A DNA stretch of 24,324 nt from Clostridium_T sp040217795 (GTDB lineage Bacteria > Bacillota > Clostridia > Clostridiales > Clostridiaceae), in NCBI GenBank assembly GCA_040217795.1, contig JBEHWK010000038.1, positions 1-24,324 on the forward strand. Direction: 5' to 3'. The notes below the pieces were generated by a model. That model saw only the letters and a list, made by a program, of their open reading frames with translations. It was not told the origin of the DNA and did not search any database. Of the stretch, positions 21,938 to 24,324 are shown piece after piece (the first letter of the stretch is position 1; each line of letters begins with the position of its first letter). The position numbers and the translations under genes were made by a program.

Positions 21938-22557
21938 TATGCGTACACCTCCTCAATTTTAGATACAGCATCCTTAGTCATAACTAGATTATCATACTTT
22001 AATATATCGTAAACGTTGATGTTATTTACTGGAATAACTTCAACTCCTGGGATATTTCTAGCAGATTTATATACATTTTGATTAGATTCAGCTGTAACTA
22101 TAAGAGTTTTCTTTACCTGTAATGCATTTAGCAAGCTGATCATAGCTTTAGTTTTTGGTGTTTCGAAAGCTAAATCTTCTAAAACTAACATTTCATTGTC
22201 CGCAACCTTGCTAGATAATGCAGATAACATTGCAACTCTTCTCATTGTCTTTGGAACAGAAACTCTGTAGTCTCTTGGCTTTGGTGCAAAAACTATACCA
22301 CCATGTATCCATTGTGGTGCTCTTATTGAACCTTGTCTTGCTCTACCAGTTCCTTTTTGTCTCCAAGGCTTGATTCCGCCTCCTCTAACTTCAGCTCTTG
22401 TTTTAGCTGATTGAGTTCCTTGTCTCTTGTTTGCTAATAATGCAACTACCACTTGGTGTAATGCATATTCATTAACTTCAACTCCGAACACATTTTCATT
22501 CAATTGGATATCTCCAACTTTTTGACCTTCATTATTAAATAATCCTACTGTAGGCAT
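21937..22557 (-). CDS. rplD: 50S ribosomal protein L4
   Basis: L4 reaches the exit-tunnel constriction and in several bacteria represses its own S10 operon through the leader RNA. The 206 residues contain the extended loop region RAEVRGGGIKPWRQKGTGRARQGS and IHGGIVFAPKPRDY. It lies 24 nt after rplC. It is the candidate ligand of the structured leader upstream of rpsJ. Confidence 0.98.
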   Translation of the reverse strand: MPTVGLFNNEGQKVGDIQLNENVFGVEVNEYALHQVVVALLANKRQGTQSAKTRAEVRGGGIKPWRQKGTGRARQGSIRAPQWIHGGIVFAPKPRDYRVSVPKTMRRVAMLSALSSKVADNEMLVLEDLAFETPKTKAMISLLNALQVKKTLIVTAESNQNVYKSARNIPGVEVIPVNNINVYDILKYDNLVMTKDAVSKIEEVYA

Positions 22558-22581
22558 CCTGTTTCCTCCTTTCTACCGAAA

Positions 22582-23211
22582 TTAAGCTTTAACAGCGTTT
22601 CTTATAACTACTGTTCCTTTATTTGGACCAGGGATACCACCCTTTATTAAAAGCAAGTTCTTTTCTGGCATTACTTTAACTACTTCTAAATTTAATACTG
22701 TTGTATTAACAGCACCCATGTGTCCTGGCATCTTCTTGTTCTTGAAAGTTCTTGATGGATCAGAAGAAGCTCCCATTGAACCTACTGATCTGTGGAATTT
22801 AGAACCGTGTGACATTGGTCCTCTGCTTCCATTCCATCTCTTGATAGTACCTTGGAATCCCTTACCTTTAGAAACTCCTGACACATCAACTTTTTCTCCA
22901 ACTTCGAATATGTCAACCTTTATTTCTTGGCCAACTTCATATTCAGCAGCGTTATCAAATTTGAACTCTTTTAAAGTTCTCTTAAGAGCAACGTTAGCTT
23001 TTGCGAAGTGTCCTTTTCTTGGCTTGTTAACTAACTTTTCTCTTATATCTCCAAATCCCACTTGTACTGCTTCGTATCCATCTTTATCAGTAGTTTTCTT
23101 TTGAACAACTACACATGGACCAGCTTCAACAACTGTAACTGGAACTACTTTACCATTAGCATCGAAAATTTGAGTCATACCGATTTTTTTTCCGATAATT
23201 GCTTTTTTCAT
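22582..23211 (-). CDS. rplC: 50S ribosomal protein L3
   Basis: L3 initiates 50S assembly and has a long arm toward the peptidyl-transferase centre. The 209 residues are the usual length, beginning MKKAIIGKKIGMTQIF, with KGKGFQGTIKRWNGSRGPMSHGS and MGASSDPSRTFKNKKMPGHMG. The gap from rpsJ is 92 nt, longer than most in the operon, and shows only a weak ACTGT/ACAGT hairpin (23247-23263). Confidence 0.98.
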   Translation of the reverse strand: MKKAIIGKKIGMTQIFDANGKVVPVTVVEAGPCVVVQKKTTDKDGYEAVQVGFGDIREKLVNKPRKGHFAKANVALKRTLKEFKFDNAAEYEVGQEIKVDIFEVGEKVDVSGVSKGKGFQGTIKRWNGSRGPMSHGSKFHRSVGSMGASSDPSRTFKNKKMPGHMGAVNTTVLNLEVVKVMPEKNLLLIKGGIPGPNKGTVVIRNAVKA

Positions 23212-23303
23212 TTACTGCACCTCCTAAACATATTAGCGGATTACTTACTGTAATCATAACAGTTTGTAATTAAACTAGATAATTTTACCTGCTTTAATTG
23301 ATA

Positions 23304-23612
23304 TTAAAGTTTGATTTCAATATCAACACCAGCTGGAAGATTTAATCTCATTAATGCATCAACAGTTTTTGGTGATGGATTAACAATATCAATCAATCTC
23401 TTGTGAGTTCTTATTTCGAACTGCTCTCTAGAATCTTTGTACTTATGAACAGCTCTTAATATTGTAACTACGTCTTTCTCAGTTGGAAGTGGTATTGGAC
23501 CTGCCACCTTTGCTCCTGTAGACTTTGCAGTTTCAACTATTTTCTCAGCTGATTGATCTAATATAGTGTGATCAAATGCTTTTAGTCTGATTCTGATTTT
23601 TTGTTTTGACAT
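23304..23612 (-). CDS. rpsJ: 30S ribosomal protein S10
   Basis: S10 is a 30S head protein, which in many bacteria is also the NusE partner of NusB in transcription antitermination. The 102 residues equal the canonical length, beginning MSKQKIRIRLKAFDH and containing VAGPIPLPTEKDVVTILRAVHK and RTHKRLIDIVNPS. It is the first gene of the S10 operon, behind a strong promoter and a structured leader. Confidence 0.98.
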   Translation of the reverse strand: MSKQKIRIRLKAFDHTILDQSAEKIVETAKSTGAKVAGPIPLPTEKDVVTILRAVHKYKDSREQFEIRTHKRLIDIVNPSPKTVDALMRLNLPAGVDIEIKL

Positions 23613-23798
23613 TTCGTTCCCTCCTTTTCATGTACGCTTTACTTCTAACGCACACCAGTAATGTAAACTGTTCCGGGTGTATCCGCATTTCAAACATGAA
23701 AATACATTACTGTCGTTGAATTCTAGATCCAAACGTGCTCATCAAGAATTACCCGGAAGTCCGGCAACCTCTTGAATCATCGCTGTATGCTATGCAAC
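23613..23798 (-). ncRNA. S10 operon leader (probable L4-responsive r-leader)
   Basis: This is the transcribed region from the S10 promoter to rpsJ, about 185 nt. A perfect 10-bp stem (23703-23712 with 23656-23665, CAGTAATGTA on the minus strand) encloses two hairpins: TTTCA/TGAAA (23688-23701) and CGG/CCG (23674-23685). Upstream lies CCGG-ACTT-CCGG (23753-23764). TTCCGGGT (minus, 23758-23751) is fully complementary to ACCCGGAA (23678-23671) inside the big stem, which would form a pseudoknot. L4-binding S10 leaders are known in bacteria including Bacillus. The identification here rests on position and structure. Confidence 0.7.
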
Positions 23799-23804
23799 TT
23801 CTTT

Positions 23805-23833
23805 ATTATACTATATAAGATTTTCATTAGCAA
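23805..23833 (-). promoter_or_regulatory. Sigma-A promoter of the S10 operon
   Basis: On the minus strand TTGCTA (23833-23828, 4 of 6 to consensus) is followed after exactly 17 nt by a perfect TATAAT (23810-23805). The region upstream is very A/T-rich, as in UP-like elements. The predicted transcription start is near 23798. Confidence 0.88.
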
Positions 23834-23917
23834 TATTTTTTTTACTCAATTTTATTATTTTTTGCACTCGTCTTTTGACATTATAAATGATTTTTTATTA
23901 TATATCAATATTTTTTT

Positions 23918-23955
23918 AAAAAAAGAAGCAATAAGGATTTCCTTATTGCTTCTTT
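23918..23955 (-). terminator. Rho-independent terminator after tuf
   Basis: A perfect 14-bp stem, 23923-23936 (AAGAAGCAATAAGG) with 23941-23954, has a 4-nt loop and is followed on the minus strand by seven Ts. It lies 23 nt after the tuf stop and separates tuf from the S10 promoter. Confidence 0.95.
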
Positions 23956-23977
23956 ATATGCGATACCGTTATTTTAA

Positions 23978-24324
23978 CTATTTTATTATAGAAGTAACAA
24001 CTCCAGAACCTACTGTTCTTCCGCCTTCTCTGATAGCGAATCTGAGTCCTTCGTCCATCGCTACCTGAGTTATAAGCTCAACCTTCATGTCGATGTGGTC
24101 TCCTGGCATAACCATTTCCATTCCATCTGGCAATTTGATTGATCCTGTAACGTCAGTTGTTCTGAAGTAGAACTGTGGTCTGTATCCGTCGAAGAATGGA
24201 GTGTGTCTTCCGCCTTCTTCTTTCTTCAGTACGTAAACCTGTCCAACGAATTTGTGGTGAGGCTTTATTGAACCTGGCTTAGCAAGAACCTGTCCTCTTT
24301 CGATGTCTGTTCTCTGTACTCCTC
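23978..24324 (-). CDS. tuf: Elongation factor Tu, C-terminal part (gene runs off the right edge)
   Basis: EF-Tu delivers aminoacyl-tRNA to the ribosome as a GTP complex. Only the last 115 or so codons are in the window, covering the end of domain 2 and domain 3: IERGQVLAKPGSIKPHHKF, GGRHTPFFDGYRPQFYFRTTDVTG and the terminal EGGRTVGSGVVTSIIK followed by TAG. The GTPase domain is outside. Its location upstream of rpsJ is the usual str-S10 order. A strong terminator follows. Confidence 0.97.
   Translation of the reverse strand, partial: GVQRTDIERGQVLAKPGSIKPHHKFVGQVYVLKKEEGGRHTPFFDGYRPQFYFRTTDVTGSIKLPDGMEMVMPGDHIDMKVELITQVAMDEGLRFAIREGGRTVGSGVVTSIIK

Noticed and set aside
23772..24068. Plus-strand 98-codon open frame across the S10 promoter and tuf tail
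   Set aside because: It overlaps the tuf coding end, the terminator and the S10 promoter on the opposite strand. Its product is low-complexity Ile/Phe/Tyr-rich and no ribosome site fits.
1..24324. CRISPR arrays, tRNA or rRNA genes, insertion sequences
   Set aside because: I saw no spaced direct repeats, no tRNA-like cloverleaf or rRNA segment and no transposase-like frame. Gene order is continuous and conserved.

Overview
The window is the conserved ribosomal-protein and translation supercluster (tuf tail, then the S10, spc and alpha operons, then ECF transporter, truA, rplM-rpsI) of a low-GC Firmicute. It most resembles a Clostridium-type class Clostridia spore former. The grounds are: AT-rich DNA with strong GGAGG ribosome sites; rpsD (S4) lying inside the alpha operon; a KOW-domain RNA-binding gene between map and infA; zinc-type S14, S4, L24 and L36; a two-subunit iron-sulfur fumarase; and CwlD, a spore-cortex amidase. 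I cannot fix the species from sequence alone. Almost every gene is on the minus strand, so the biological reading order runs from the right end (24324) to the left.

Right end: the 3' end of tuf (EF-Tu) closes with a strong terminator. A near-consensus sigma-A promoter (23805-23833) and a structured leader of about 185 nt then lead into the S10 operon (rpsJ rplC rplD rplW rplB rpsS rplV rpsC rplP rpmC rpsQ). This continues without an evident break into the spc operon (rplN rplX rplE rpsN rpsH rplF rplR rpsE rpmD rplO secY adk map), then a KOW gene, infA and rpmJ. A second promoter and leader of about 130 nt (10602-10765) precede the alpha operon (rpsM rpsK rpsD rpoA rplQ), which ends in a hairpin terminator at 7742-7767.

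Middle-left: a separate transcription unit encodes the ECF energy-coupling module (two ATPases and EcfT) followed by truA. A perfect sigma-A promoter (4329-4357) and an L13-type leader drive rplM-rpsI, which ends in a strong terminator. cwlD follows as a single gene. It converges on the only plus-strand gene, a membrane-anchored protein that looks like a divergent DUF3048/YerB-family member. That gene is divergent from a two-gene class I fumarate hydratase operon, which ends in a terminator at the left edge.

The protein content is mostly textbook housekeeping and I see no mobile element, CRISPR array, tRNA or rRNA. The parts worth a second look lie in RNA and small genes: a possible pseudoknot in the S10 leader, the promoter/inverted-repeat arrangement and leader before rpsM, tandem hairpins before the KOW gene, hairpins inside the operons, the divergent DUF3048-like protein, and a 17-bp inverted repeat at the left edge. 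Several starts differ from the longest ORF. rpsS, rplX, rpsC, rpsQ, rpsN and adk use GTG, the KOW gene uses TTG, and rpmD and rpmJ are small genes found by reading the gaps.
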